A DNA stretch of 64,000 bases from the NCBI RefSeq assembly GCF_030936135.1, contig NC_082596.1, positions 8,966,155-9,030,154 on the forward strand, read 5' to 3'. The translations under genes and the position numbers were made by a program. The notes under the pieces are model-generated. The model was not told where the DNA came from. It saw only the letters and a list, made by a program, of their open reading frames with translations, and ran no database searches. The DNA comes from Gavia stellata (lineage: Eukaryota > Chordata > Aves > Gaviiformes > Gaviidae). This document shows positions 48,621 to 60,172 of the stretch, piece by piece. Numbering within the stretch: the first letter of the stretch is position 1; every line of letters starts with the position of its first letter.

Positions 48621-49452
48621 CATCTGTTAAAACAAAGGATCTCTAATACACTACAAACTGCAAGTCAAGTTCACTGACTACGACTGTTGCTCTTCCCCTT
48701 TCAGTGTCACTGGATAGACAAGCAGTTGCACGAGCAGTAGAGCTAATGAGGCTTGGTTTCCTATAGATTTGTGTCCAATGTCCCCAGAAACTCCTTTACA
48801 GCAGTGTAATAGCCACTATTCCCCATCCGTGATGCCTTCAGCTCTCCCTCCTCCATGGCTTCTTGTTTCCAATTGATGCATCTGTTCAAAATCCCTTAAT
48901 GCTGCTGTTGTGGTTGGGCCATGCTGCAGACGTGTTGGCTGCATGGCAGATGTGCATGGGCTTGGTAGGAGCAATGTGCTGGGCCTCTGCCCTGTCTTAC
49001 TATTTTATTTCATTTTTTATTTCAGGAATTACAATGTTTCTGAGATCTTTACTCTTCTGCCTACTTTGTTTGACATTTCCCACAAAGGCACTGACTGACG
49101 GACAAACAAATGGACGGCATGGTTGCATGTGCCTTGTTCCTTTAGGAAACCAGGCTAGAAACAGAAACATCTTGGGTGCTGTGGGCGAGATCTGTGGTTT
49201 CCAGGCATTCACTTCACTAAAAACCAACAGGCACTGGAGCGGCTGGTCATGCATTAGCTTACAATAGCTTCTTTTATCTCGCAATGAAAGCTCTGTGTGT
49301 GTGTTTCAGCCACGGCAGCATTTCATTATGGTGGTTACAGTGTTAGCTAATTGCAAAGCAAAGAAAGCCTTTAAGTGCCACAGTTTTGGGTATGTCTTCT
49401 GATCCTGTTTTCTTCTTTTCTTATGTGTACATGTAAGACAGAGAAAGACTGA

Positions 49453-49724
49453 TTATACATATGAACACACATTATATATGCACTCTATTTTATGCACCAC
49501 AGACTGCACCACAGGAATATGTATATGTAAATATACACATATATATTCATGGACATGTTAATATATGGTAGTTTTGTATAATATTATATGCAACATTATA
49601 TAAATGCATGCATATAGTATTTTATATGTGCGCATACATACATATACATATATGTGTGTATATATGCATATATTTGTATATATGCCTATACATATATGTA
49701 TATACACACACATATATATATGGT
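49453..49724. repeat. AT-rich alternating purine-pyrimidine tract
   Basis: About 270 bases are dominated by TATA, CATA, TGTA and CACA steps, densest at 49625-49721. Arms such as ACATATATGTGTGTATATAT and a later TATATACACACACATATATA are nearly self-complementary, so the tract could form hairpins or a cruciform. It lies in the middle of the intergenic region. Confidence 0.85.
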
Positions 49725-51902
49725 ATTTTAAGATGAGCCAGAACTAGAACACAGGATTCCAAGTCATACTTAAGGGGTCTTATTGAGAAAGAGATCCTAG
49801 GATGGCTTCCCTACCAAGTGCCTCAATAAAAACCATGTTACCTTTTGGAAAAACATTGTCAACTTCTTGGCTAAGGCCTCTTTTTCTTATGTCCCCATGG
49901 TCTTTATTTACCAAGTGACCGAGTTTAAAATTTAACATTCTCAGTCTTGCAAATGCTAAGATCCCATTTGGGTTGAGGTGAATAGGTCAGGTGTGACCTC
50001 TCCTGTCACATCATCCAAACCAAAGGCAGTCATGAGGGTGAATCTTGCAAAGTGCTGGTGTCCTCAGGTTCCTTATCACCAGAGGAACAAACAGGAGGGT
50101 GCTTTGCACCTGCACTGGACCATGCAGACAGGGATCACCCTTCCTTTCTGCCACTGGTGATTTCAGGGAAACTTCAAAAAAGAAATATTAAAAGCTTTGA
50201 ATTAAGGAATGACCTAGCTCTATGAAAAATGTATGGGAAAAATAGTTGTATACAAACAAAGATTCTATTGAAGTTAACAGCTTTTAAAGATATACAGCAT
50301 TTCTCCTAGATTGCATTATTTTCAGCCCTTCACAAGACGCTTTGATTTATCATAGCCAGAAAGATTTATGTCTCCTGGGAACTAATCTAACTTCCTCTGG
50401 TTATCAAGATGAAGACAGACAACTTGCCAACTGGAACTAAAGCAAAATAAAAGACTGATTTAAAACAGTTGCATCACGCAAAGTTCAGCCCTGTACTGGT
50501 CCCATCTCCAGTCCTTGTCTCACTCAGCAGTTCTGCTGTGCCACCAGGGATTTTGCAAGCAGATACTCCAGTTCCCCATGCAGAAACACATTTCTACTGC
50601 TCAGTTCTCCCAAGTGAAGCAACAGCGAATGTGTCATGGTGCATGGGGGCTGTACCAACAACTCATTGGAGAAGAACTGTTTCCAGTATGCTTCAGTGAT
50701 AAATTTATTGCCTGAAAAGATAATGACAGATTTTTTTCTTCTCTCAGCTGACATTTACATGTGAAGCCACTTCCACAGAAAATGTTTACATTGATGTTTA
50801 CACTTAGCAGCAGCCCAGTTGCAGCTGATGCCAAGGGTTGTCCTCCCCTTTTGCATCCACTCATCCACAGAGCTGATAGGAAGCCTAACACCTGCTTTCT
50901 CACTTAGCATGTGTCTCCTTTCCTCTACCCCAGACATGTAAAACAAATGTATGTGTCACTGGCAAGGTGGCAGTGGGAAGCAGGTCCCACATGCTGGTAA
51001 CACCATGGGGAGGTGGTGGTCCCCAGGCACAGACCACACCATTTCTATGTGAAGAAATGGGCCCATGAGGTACTGTCCTTCATCTCTCATCTGACTCTAC
51101 ATTTCATCCTTCAGGTCTGCAGAGCTAACCTAGAAGTAGTATGTAATCCCTGAGCAGGAAGATCTATCTTGAAAATACGAGCTCCGGGGCGGTCATTTTG
51201 GATTCAGAGCATTCAAGCTGCTCAAGATCAGAGCTGGTAGAGAAACTGTGAAATTGTCCCTGGTGCAAAATACTCCAAGAGATCGAGGTGAGTCCAAGGA
51301 GAACAGGACACAGAGGATCTTTGGCCCAGCCTGGTGCAGTGAGCCAGAGACTCCTTGCACAGCGATTTCAGGAGAAACGCTAGGTTCTTCCCATGAACTT
51401 CACCGTGGAGTGGGATCTGACTGAGAAAAACAGAGGTGGAGTTCTAGGACTGATCTCAGTGTCACAGAGACCAGAGTCTAGTCCTGAGGGTCAGCAGCAT
51501 CAAAGACTGAAGTCTAATCTTGAAAATAAAATATATATGCCAATGCTCATTTTCCAGTTTACACCACATTATTCAAGAAATGACAGTAACAATGTCTGAA
51601 GCTCATGTCTAAGCTACTGACGTCCATAATTTTGCTGTCGTACTAATGTACAGTTCTTTCCTTTGGGCAATTAAACTGCTGGCCTAATAAATGGCAGTGC
51701 CATCAGGACTGTCATTTAAGTCCTGGAATCTGGGCATAGAGGAATGCCAGAGGAATTGCTGTTAATGGATGGAGGTCTATTAGAGTTGAAAATCCTGCTT
51801 GTTCAAGGCCTCTCCAAAAACAGTGTGGCAAAAGAGGGAGATTTAACATCCTAACTCAGGAAAAAACAAATTGTACATTGGCAGTGGATGAAAGATTCTC
51901 CT

Positions 51903-51908
51903 TTTATT
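51903..51908 (-). terminator. CCN4: Candidate proximal poly(A) signal of CCN4
   Basis: On the - strand this is AATAAA, only about 53 bases past the CCN4 stop codon. It is followed by a T-rich stretch with TGTACAATTTG. If used it would give a 3' UTR of about 75 bases. Mammalian CCN4 has a long 3' UTR, so distal signals may dominate. Confidence 0.4.
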
Positions 51909-51960
51909 TTAAAACCTCTGTAAAATCAGAGCAATGGGGCAATTCCAGCATTCAGCCAAT

Positions 51961-52260
51961 TTAATTAGCAATCTCAGAGTAATCGTGGTAATGAGCCAAG
52001 TCGGCAAAGATGTCGTTGGGGTTCTTGCAGTTCAGGTTGCAAAAACAAGCATTGATCCACATGATTTTCCAGGAAAACTCAGTTCCATCTGGGCACTGAA
52101 ACCTCACTTCAATAGTCTTGGACTTGTAGGGTGTGCAGCACCTGTTGTCTGTGCAGATGCCACAATATTTGGGTCTATATGGACTTTTGCTCACGCATCC
52201 TGAGATGGTGTAGTTCATTGGTTCGTTGGCCCTGTAGACAGCCAAGCACTTCTTTCCAGG
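51961..52260 (-). CDS. CCN4: CCN4 exon 5 coding part (CT cystine knot and stop)
   Basis: The acceptor on the - strand is TCTGATTTAG, phase 0. The exon begins [20 protein letters not shown] and ends DYSEIAN, with TAA at the complement of 51961-51963. It has ten cysteines of the cystine knot, including NRCC and ACFC. One N-glycosylation sequon (NYT) is conserved in position with human NFT. Confidence 0.97.
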   Translation of the reverse strand, partial: PGKKCLAVYRANEPMNYTISGCVSKSPYRPKYCGICTDNRCCTPYKSKTIEVRFQCPDGTEFSWKIMWINACFCNLNCKNPNDIFADLAHYHDYSEIAN

Positions 52261-55200
52261 CTAAATCAGAGAAGAACAGAAAAAGAGACAGATTAATATT
52301 CATTGCTGATACAGGTAGGACATGCAAACAATCTTCTCAATATTTAAAGGATTTTGAAGGTGTTAGGAAGCATTTTACAGCCCTGGTCTAGAGGGTGTGA
52401 CAGATTTACACATTTGGACATATGAAGCTAGAAGCTGCAAGTAGGATACTTGCAAAATACAGTTCATAGTCATGATGAACAGTGCACCATCGCTTTTCCA
52501 CTAGCCGAGTCACAAGTCTGTCTGAACTAGCAGAAAGCACAGTGGACTTGGCTTGCCTTTCCTTGCAAGGACCTTTGGGCTGGAATTAAAGCTTTCCGGG
52601 GAAGGTGTTCATACTGGTGTGTGGAAGCACAGGGAGGACACATTTTTGACCTCTCTGCAGCACAGTGAGTCCACATGTATTTTCCAAGAGCCTCCAAGAT
52701 CAGAAGTGCAGCCCTCAGAGGCCTGAACACTGCCAAGCAAAGGCTGACCCTGTGTCCAGGCAAAGCCTAAGGGGCACGTGGAGAAACAGTCCCCACCTTA
52801 ATGTGCTTGGTCATATCCACCTCACAGGGCCGCATGTTGCACAGGCGGCTTTCCTTCAGGAGCCGGCACTGGTCGTTGTCGTTGGAAATCCTGGTGGAGA
52901 TGCCCAGCCCACAGGTCTTTGAGCAGGGACTCCAGGATGAGGTGTGAACGATGCAGTTCTTCTGCCAGGCTTCATCCTCTCCCTCGTAGGCTGCAGAGAC
53001 CAGATTAACCCCACATTATTCAGCTGGGGCAGCTTTCCATATTAAACACCCTCTCCCCAGCTCATTGCACATTCAGGCCACTAACCCAAATGATTAAATC
53101 ACAGCAAAGTGGCTCAGCATTCCTGCGAACCTCCTCATCCCACCCCCCTTTGCCGTTGACCTACTTGTGTCAGACCCTCCAGTGCTGCGAGCGCTCAGGG
53201 CCAGGGCTCATTTCTTTATTTCCCTTCGCAGCCTCGCACAAGGGAGTCCTTGTCTGGGACCCCCAAGTGCTGCCACAATACCAACACTTAATTACAGAAG
53301 CCTGCGCCGGCCGGTGCAGAAAAGGGATGAGATCTGATCTCACCGTGAAGGTTTATTTCTGAGACCATTCAATTGATTCCCGGTAGCAGAAAGTGGTTGA
53401 TAGTCTTTGCTGGATGGCCGAGGGGCTTGGAAAGCAGCCACAGCCTTTCACTGGGAGGAAGAGCAGCCTGAATAGCTCTCAGGGAGCTCGGCAGCCACTT
53501 GGAGAAAGGGCGGGCTCTGTTTTGAAAGCAGCTGACAACCTCCGTTCAGGTTCCTTCACAGCCTTGGCCAAAGTTCCCACTGGTCTGCAACTCACAGTAC
53601 AGCCCACAGGCAAAACTCTGATAGAAACTCTGCTGCATTGAGCTTTCTCACTATTACATTTATTATTATATTAATTATTATATTAAATGTTATTAATGTT
53701 AGCCTCACTTCTATAAGACTTCTACTTACAAGACAAAAAGCCAGGCAAGGAAAGCTGTGTTATGCCCATTTTGGGACACAGGCCATGAAGACATAAGGCC
53801 AATTTCAGTAGTAGATGTTTTGAATTTGGACCTACCTCACAGTTCAAAGCTACCAGGGACAGAAGTGAGGGCTAAACTATGGTGTTTTTAACCAACAAAA
53901 TGGAGACCGAGGCCTCATTTTATGCAACAAAAACACAGACCAAGGATTGGGGAAAAAACCCTACTGTCAAAGAACCAAAATCCTGGTCTACAACAAGCAT
54001 CCTATGTCTCCTTGAGCTCTGCTTTTGTAAGATAGTCTGTAAAATGGGGCTAATGTGGCTAATGTCACTACATTGCATTGTAGGGTGTTATGAGGATAAA
54101 TTTGTGACATATGGCAAGGTCAACCCATGCTAAGCACTTGGTACCATGTTTGAGGCAGATGGTACCACCTGTGTGCAATGGGCTGTATGATCCCCAACAT
54201 AAACATGAGTGTGGGGAAAGAAAATACCTTACGTGGTACATCAAATAGTCATCAGGTTGAAAGGTAGTTCAGTAATGTCATCAGTCCAGGATTGCTAAAA
54301 AGCTATGCTAACACAAAGACAAGTTAAACCAATTTTAAAATAGGCAGTGAAACTGCCACCACAATAACTTTTCAAGGTGTTGTATAAGTTTGGGACACTA
54401 AGATACAGGGGGTTTAAAATCAAACTACTAAAGCAATAAATCCTCAGTCCCAATTCAAACTGAGCCTATTTCTGTTTTCCAGAGGGCCCAGACTAGAAAA
54501 AAAAAGAGGAAGTAAAAAGGACTCGTGACATCTTCAAAGTGCCAGCAGATGTGTACTTCAAAGGGATGTTTGTCACACAAGTATGTTTGATGAATCTCAT
54601 ATTGCTGCTAAGGAGTTCAAGCACATCACTGCTCTTTGCATGTCCCGTCCTTCATTAAATGCCATATAGGAGCCTCTGTGTCTCATTCACACAAAGACTA
54701 AATGCCTGCCAGGTCTGGCAGTACAAGCTGATACTTTGGTTGCAGAGCCTCTGACTTCAGTTCCCTGATGACAGAGAGGTCCACATCACTCCCACCATAC
54801 CTGCAGAGGAGATGTGGCGTGGAGACGTCTTCCTGATTTTCTTGGAGTCATCACAAACCCACTGCTCACAGCACTTCCCTGCCATCTTAATCAGCTTTGG
54901 GTTTGGGCACCAGACAAGGGGAGGGCGTGAGTTTGTGCACATGGGAATACAGCCCACAGCCCCGTTAATGCATGTACAGTTGTATTTGCAGTTGGGCTGA
55001 AATGTGTCCCCATTGTTATACCTGACTCCATTGAGGACACATCCTGCACCAACAATCTCTGAAAGGAAAGAAAAAGAAAGACACACAGAGCACTATTAAA
55101 ATAATGCTGGCAACAAACAGCGCTGATGTGTTTCTTTACCAAGCTGCTCCCTGGGCTAACAGAGCCAACGCAGAGACACAGCAGTGCTGTGGGGCAATGT

Positions 55201-58200
55201 GTTCAGTGTGGTGCTGAGCCAAATGTGCTCACACCATATAGGAAACTGTTTTTATTCTGAATCACAGCAAAAAAAGAATCTTTCAATGCTTCATGGAAAA
55301 AAGAAGTTAGAGAATAAAACAAGTTTTATCCATGAATGCTCACTTAAAAAATCATTTCCTGGCATGCTGGTAAGTTATTCGCCGAGGGAGCAATCAAAGT
55401 AATTAAAAGAGATATTGAGTGAAATTTGAGGTTTTCAGGGACATATCAGAAGTCTACATGGAGTTGCAAACTGCACAACACCTGTACCTTTCTGAAGCAG
55501 AAGGGGGTGGACAGCCAAGGTAGCAAAGAAGGACCTAAAAAGGCACTGGATTCCTATATTTAGGCAACTAGATCCTGCCTACTTTATCACAGAACAGTTT
55601 TCTTGGAAAATGAAGTAACACATTATAAAGCCATGAAAATTAGTATTTGATACATATTTTTAAATAAAATCACAAAAAATCAAGCTTTTCGTTTGCCCAT
55701 GAACAGGAATCACATTGTTTCAGGAAATAAGACACAAGTTGTATAAATTAACAACGTTTTTGTTTCAAAGTTATGGACGGTTATTTGGAACCAGTGGCAG
55801 AAATCCTCTGATGGAAAAGTCAAACTTCAGTTTTTTGTCTGGTCACACGGAGGCAGTGCGCACACACTGATCAGGTTGCTCAAGTTTTAAGTCTGGTCGG
55901 AAATGGAGCTGCAATGTGGCTGCTTCAGGGCCAACACAAATTGAAATGCTGGATTAAAATTCTGCAAAGGCTTCCTATTTTTAGAACAGGCTAAATGAAA
56001 ACATCAAACACAAATCCCTTCTTCTGCACAAAAATGAAACTTGTTGGAATTTGAAGCACAGATCCAGATCTCCAGTTCATGCTCAGCGCTGATTTTGATA
56101 ATGCTTCAGCTTTTGTATTGACGAGACATCTCAGTGCTGGAGGTGGAGCTGAGGGTTCAGTTAAACTTCTGCGTGTGCACATAGATTATGACAGTTTAAG
56201 AAAATGCTGTATTTTCTGTCATTTTGCTACCAGCATGTCCCTCCTGGACTGTGTTAACTCAGCCTCCTGCAGGTCTCACACATCAAGAGGTTCATCATGA
56301 GAACATCCCCAAACATAAAGAGGTTGAATGCCTTCATGCAGAACTGATCTGCATCTAAGTCAGGTGATTTGGGAGCACTTCAAAGTTCCTGGCCCCACAT
56401 GTACAACTCCTGCCTCCCCACCTGGGTGTGGGCTCAGCGCCCTGCTGTCTCTGCTTCGGTGCGGAGAAAAGCCAACAACAAAGGAAAAGCTGTAGTGACC
56501 CCCACCAAGCTCCTATCTGATGTCTGGGTGACCAGATCCTGGGACACACCTCAGCATGCCAGTCCAGATACAGCCTGAATTTCCCACAGTTTCACCCCGT
56601 TCCCTTTCCCAACACCAGTTTCTAGCTCTTTCAGGATCTTTATTTTCCACAAATTATATTGCTTCTGTAGTCCTGCATGCACTGGATTCTCTAGACCTAG
56701 CTTTTGGCATCCAGCTACAAAGCAAATTCCTTGCAGCAGTTAGTACCCAACACTGAGAACAGGAGTCCTGCTCTTGCCTCCTGAGGTCAGAGCAATAGCT
56801 GGTGTCCTCAGAGTGGAGCGATGCAGCCTATGTATGACCTGGTGCATGAGAAAGAACATGTCAGCAGATCCTGTCATGTGTATCTACCTGGATGCTGAAA
56901 GCAAGGGGAAGACCACAGCTTTCTATGGCAGCCGGAGACAAACCGCTTCACTTCCTAACCATGGAAAGACCTACTTCTCATGGCCCTCATCTGTGCATGC
57001 CACAATGCCTCTTACCATGTAGCCATAAATGTCACATAATAGGGGATATATTGTCACGGCAGTAGGCACGTGAAAGTGCATTAAATTGGGAATCCTTCCA
57101 GACCTCACTGGGGAAACTGGGGATCAATCTTCCTACATCACAGTGCTGTTGCCACAGGAACACTGAATGCCTGTGATGTATGGGAGAACTACAAAAACAA
57201 ACAAAAAAAATCAACTAAGAAAGCAAGTATTTAAATAAATAAACGTGAAGCAACATGAAGGTCTTTAAAGAGGTCTAGGACGGCTGAGGTAACTTTGAGA
57301 CAGCATCCACATTGTTTTCCTCTCCCAATGCATGGCAAGCTGTAACGATGTCATTCTTGACAGATGTTTGTCTAACCTGTTCTAACAGACCTCCCATGAA
57401 TGCTCCGTGCACACACCAGACAATATATTTGAATGATCTCATATCCTCTTTTCTTAACCTTGGATCTTTTCTAATCTTGAAAATCACTGTTTAAGCTTAC
57501 GGTTCCTTACACGTAGCTTCTGCTGTTGTTATTTTGCCTGTATCCTACAAAAATCTGGTTAGACTGCACTTTCAGCATGCTTGGTTTTTGTGGCTGAAGC
57601 TAATGCAAAGCCAAGTTCATTTCTTACTACACTTCCCATCCTTCTGCTGAGGAACAGCAACCCCTAGTACCTTTTCTGTGAGAAACTGCTAGCTACCCTG
57701 AACGCCTTTACTCCTCAGACTTGCCCCTTGTGAAACTTCTGCGGATTTTCTAAGTTTATTGAAGCCCACTCTTTGCGATCTTTTCTCTTTCCTGTGGATA
57801 AGTTATTCTATCTATTCATCTCACAATCAGCTCTCCTCCAGGTTTCCTTTCACCTTTACATTTTCTGTTAGTACCCCATTCATGGTTATATTCCAGCCTA
57901 GAAGACCCTCCCTCTAAATGGCTTTTTCCTGTTTATGAATCTAAAGTCATAACCAACAAGTTCTAATAATTTGCTAAACAGTCAGCATCCTTTCTGATCA
58001 GCTATCTGTGTGGTTGTGCTCATGATCCTTTCCCTTTTAATCATTCCCAGAGTAATGATTTTCAATCATTTATGACATGTACAAGTGGATCAGGTTCCCC
58101 CTGTGTTCTGGATCTCAGAACGAGTGAATGTATCCTTGAGACACAAAACACTAATTAATTTCTTTTTCCTCTTTTTCTTGAATAAAAACATTCCAGTCAC

Positions 58201-59078
58201 ATGAATTATCCCACCAAGAGTTTGTTATGACAGGCAGGAAGAAATCCTTCTGTTTCATGGCAGCTAATGTGACAGAAACCATTGTAAGGCTAAGTCTCAG
58301 ACCTCAATTTGTCACTGAGAAACTTGGCTGGGAGATGATTCATCCCTGACCCTCTTGACAGGATACCACATGCTATCCTTCCTGGGAACCCACTATTGGG
58401 AATAAGCCAAAAGTGCCTGTCATGGTTTTCATGTAGACACCCATATTGCTTGTCTTTAAAGCCAGCTGCATACCTATCCTTCCTTCATCCCCAACTCACT
58501 ATAGCACCTCCTCCTGTTACTGGGAATACAGAATCATCTACTTGCAAATCTGGAGACCTTCAAATGCTGGTTGTCTCTTGCTCTTGGCTGCAGCCAACTC
58601 AAAGAGCAAGAATTCAGATGTCATTTCTCATCCAGCCAACTGCCCTGAGAATGAAGACAGCTATAAGGAAATGGAAGATGAATGCAGGAGTCGATGAGCG
58701 TACAGTCAGGTATCTAATGAGATAAATCTCAGCCATTGCTCAGACCGAGGGGAGCTGCCAATGTATATCTAAGTCAAAAATATATGTACATCACTTACGT
58801 GCACATACTCCTATTTCGTACCTAGGTCTGTCTCCGCTGTAGTCACAGTACAAGCCCCTGTGGAAATCACAGGTGTCGGCCTCAGTGCAACTTTCTCCAC
58901 GCTGCTTGGCACACGTCTTGCAGCAGTCGCAGCCGTCTGTGACCAGGCTGACACCTACCGAGCACCGAGGTGGGGACTTCGGACATTTGCATGGCCACTT
59001 ACAGTACTGAGTCCGCGTGTAGATCTCTGTCGTGGCAGGGATGGTGGGGATCATGGTGGTGGAGGTCTGGGCAATGGC
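51961..59078 (-). CDS. CCN4: CCN4 (WISP1), partial: exons 2-5 of 5
   Basis: The exons on the - strand are 58799-59078, 54801-55058, 52797-52990 and 51961-52260, giving 343 codons plus stop in one consistent frame. The order is IGFBP-like (12 Cys), von Willebrand C (10 Cys), thrombospondin-1 (6 Cys) and cystine-knot CT domain (10 Cys), so all 38 CCN cysteines are present. The IGFBP motif reads GCDCCKTC, close to human CCN4 GCECCKMC and unlike the GCGCC of most other CCN proteins. The end NPNDIFADL...SEIAN matches human CCN4. Human is 367 aa, so about 23 residues (signal peptide, exon 1) lie beyond 64000. CCN4 is a secreted matricellular Wnt/beta-catenin target that binds integrins and proteoglycans and acts in bone, fibrosis and wound repair. 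Confidence 0.96.
52261..52796 (-). other. CCN4: CCN4 intron 4
   Basis: A 536-base intron with donor AAG|GTGGGG and a GATTTAG acceptor on the - strand. Nothing else was recognised. Confidence 0.85.
52797..52990 (-). CDS. CCN4: CCN4 exon 4 (TSP1 module)
   Basis: The acceptor is CTCTGCAG and the donor AAG|GTGGGG, both on the - strand. The exon encodes [20 protein letters not shown], then [17 protein letters not shown], then a stretch ending [15 protein letters not shown]. WSPCSxTCGxGxSTRxSN is the CCN-type thrombospondin repeat, with six cysteines. The first residues form the variable hinge region of CCN proteins. Confidence 0.97.
53650..53699. repeat. AT-rich low-complexity tract
   Basis: Degenerate TTATTA and ATTAAT units. 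A minor simple-sequence stretch. Confidence 0.6.
53990..54150 (-). repeat. Ancient L2/MIR-like repeat relic
   Basis: TCTGTAAAATGGGGCTAATG, a GGGTGTTATGAGGATAAAT-like stretch and CTAAGCACTTGGTACCATG follow one another. This matches the order and spacing of the phrase set CTGTAAAATGGGGATAAT, GTTGTGAGGATTAAAT and AAGCACTTAGAAC, known from L2 and MIR tails. The match is diverged but ordered over about 110 bases. Such relics are sparse in birds. Confidence 0.5.
54801..55058 (-). CDS. CCN4: CCN4 exon 3 (VWC module)
   Basis: The acceptor is CTTTCCTTTCAG (the second of the two adjacent AG pairs would shift the frame), and the donor is GCAG|GTATGG. The exon encodes [20 protein letters not shown], then [17 protein letters not shown] and [20 protein letters not shown]. 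The ten VWC cysteines are present. The phase is 1 on both sides. Confidence 0.97.
55059..58798 (-). other. CCN4: CCN4 intron 2
   Basis: A 3.7 kb intron with donor GCAC|GTAAGT and acceptor CTTTCAG on the - strand. It contains a possible CR1 relic near 57355-57480 and an A-rich stretch near 57185-57245. Several open frames of 60-110 codons are unrecognised and treated as chance. Confidence 0.75.
57355..57480 (-). mobile_element. Possible old CR1-like LINE relic
   Basis: TTGTCTAACCTGTTCTAACA followed by GACCTCCCATGAATG resembles the TGTCCAACCTGTTCTTAAAA then ACCTCCAATGA segment of the CR1 3' region (reverse strand). The sequence beyond this is only weakly similar. Confidence 0.35.
58799..59078 (-). 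CDS. CCN4: CCN4 exon 2 (IGFBP-like module)
   Basis: The acceptor is TTTGTTTGTAG, with phase 0 at the start, and the donor GCAC|GTAAGT. A Thr/Pro-rich lead ([20 protein letters not shown]) precedes [20 protein letters not shown] and [19 protein letters not shown]. Twelve IGFBP-type cysteines are present. GDRPRY is a CCN4 hallmark. The lead segment differs most from human. Confidence 0.97.
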
Positions 59079-60134
59079 CTACAAACAAAGAAACACAACT
59101 TGGAGAGCGTTCCAGAGAAAAGGGGTCTGCGAACCCTGTGGTGATTAGCCTTCAACAAAAATCCCCTCAGGTCTAAAGAGACTGCAAGGAAACCAAGGAA
59201 TAAAAGTCAAAGAGCCATGGAAAAGGAGTGGTCACTGCTCTCTTGTAAACCCCTTCACATAGCAGCCAAGGGCAAATGGTCTACAGCTTGGACTAGCACC
59301 CAAACCACGTAGCCCCAGCCTGCTGGTACTCAGCCTTTTTCCGACCTCTCCTCTCTAAACAGAGGTTTCTCTCCATGTAGGAACACGGGCACATATGTCA
59401 TGACCTCTCTGATAGATGAGAAGAAGGTGTGACATGTCTCCAGCCTGTGTCACCCTGTGGTGCTTGGCTCTGCAGGGGGTTGTGCCACCTCACAGCTGTT
59501 GTGCGTGTTCATTGAGAGGTGGCTCTAGGGCCCCTGAGCTCCTCAAGGGCTTCCTCAGGCGGCAGTCACTGCCCTTCAGGTCACCGAGCAAGACAAAGGT
59601 CATTGTGTTGCAGTGTGAAAGCATGTGACATGTGGCCCTGTTTGGCCTCATCTTCCTCAGGTTTATCCACATTTGTGTGGGTCTTGCAACCAAGATGTGG
59701 GATCCCATAAATCCATGAGGGGACTGGAAGCAGGCCTGGGAGCGCAGCACCCTCACAGACACCCAGCCATGAACCTCTGTGTTGTGAGGATGATGTGAAC
59801 CCCACAGGCCTAGCACACCATCATGGATCTCATGGGGATGCCTTGGCCATTCCGTCTCTTCTTGCAATACCACTAATACCACAACAACTGCTGTCTTACA
59901 ATGTCCCAGCCTTTTGACTTGAATAGGGATGAGATTAGAGACAGGAAAAGATAACCTCTGAAACCAAAATCCGCCTGATTGTCTGTGAATGTCTTGATGC
60001 ACAAGTTCACCCACCTCTGTCTGAAAAATATTTTGCTTGTCTCCACCCCTATAACACAACACACATGCGGTTCAGCTCGCTGACAGAGTCCCAGTCCTAA
60101 GCAATGAAGCTACACCATGGCTATAACATTTTTT

Positions 60135-60172
60135 AAAAAATTAAATATAATAATAAAAAAAAAAAAAAAAAA
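60135..60172. repeat. A-rich tract
   Basis: AAATATAATAATA is followed by about 18 A. It may be a simple repeat or the tail of an old retroposon; no retroposon body was recognised next to it. Confidence 0.7.

Larger units (their letters stand above)
42391..51902. other. NDRG1-CCN4 intergenic region
   Basis: This 9.5 kb stretch lies between the two convergent 3' ends. An open frame of 180 codons at 43182-43724 (+) has no recognisable domain and is probably chance. The region contains a GT-rich stretch near 45770-45815, an ancient repeat relic at about 48295-48620 and the AT-rich alternating tract at 49453-49724. Part of 49900-51902 could be a longer CCN4 3' UTR, since further - strand AATAAA motifs lie at the complements of 50704-50709 and 49912-49917. 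No RNA gene was recognised. Confidence 0.5.
52991..54800 (-). other. CCN4: CCN4 intron 3
   Basis: A 1.8 kb intron with donor GCAG|GTATGG and acceptor CTCTGCAG on the - strand. It includes an AT-rich TTATTA/ATTAAT stretch at 53650-53699 and an ancient repeat relic at 53990-54150. Confidence 0.8.
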
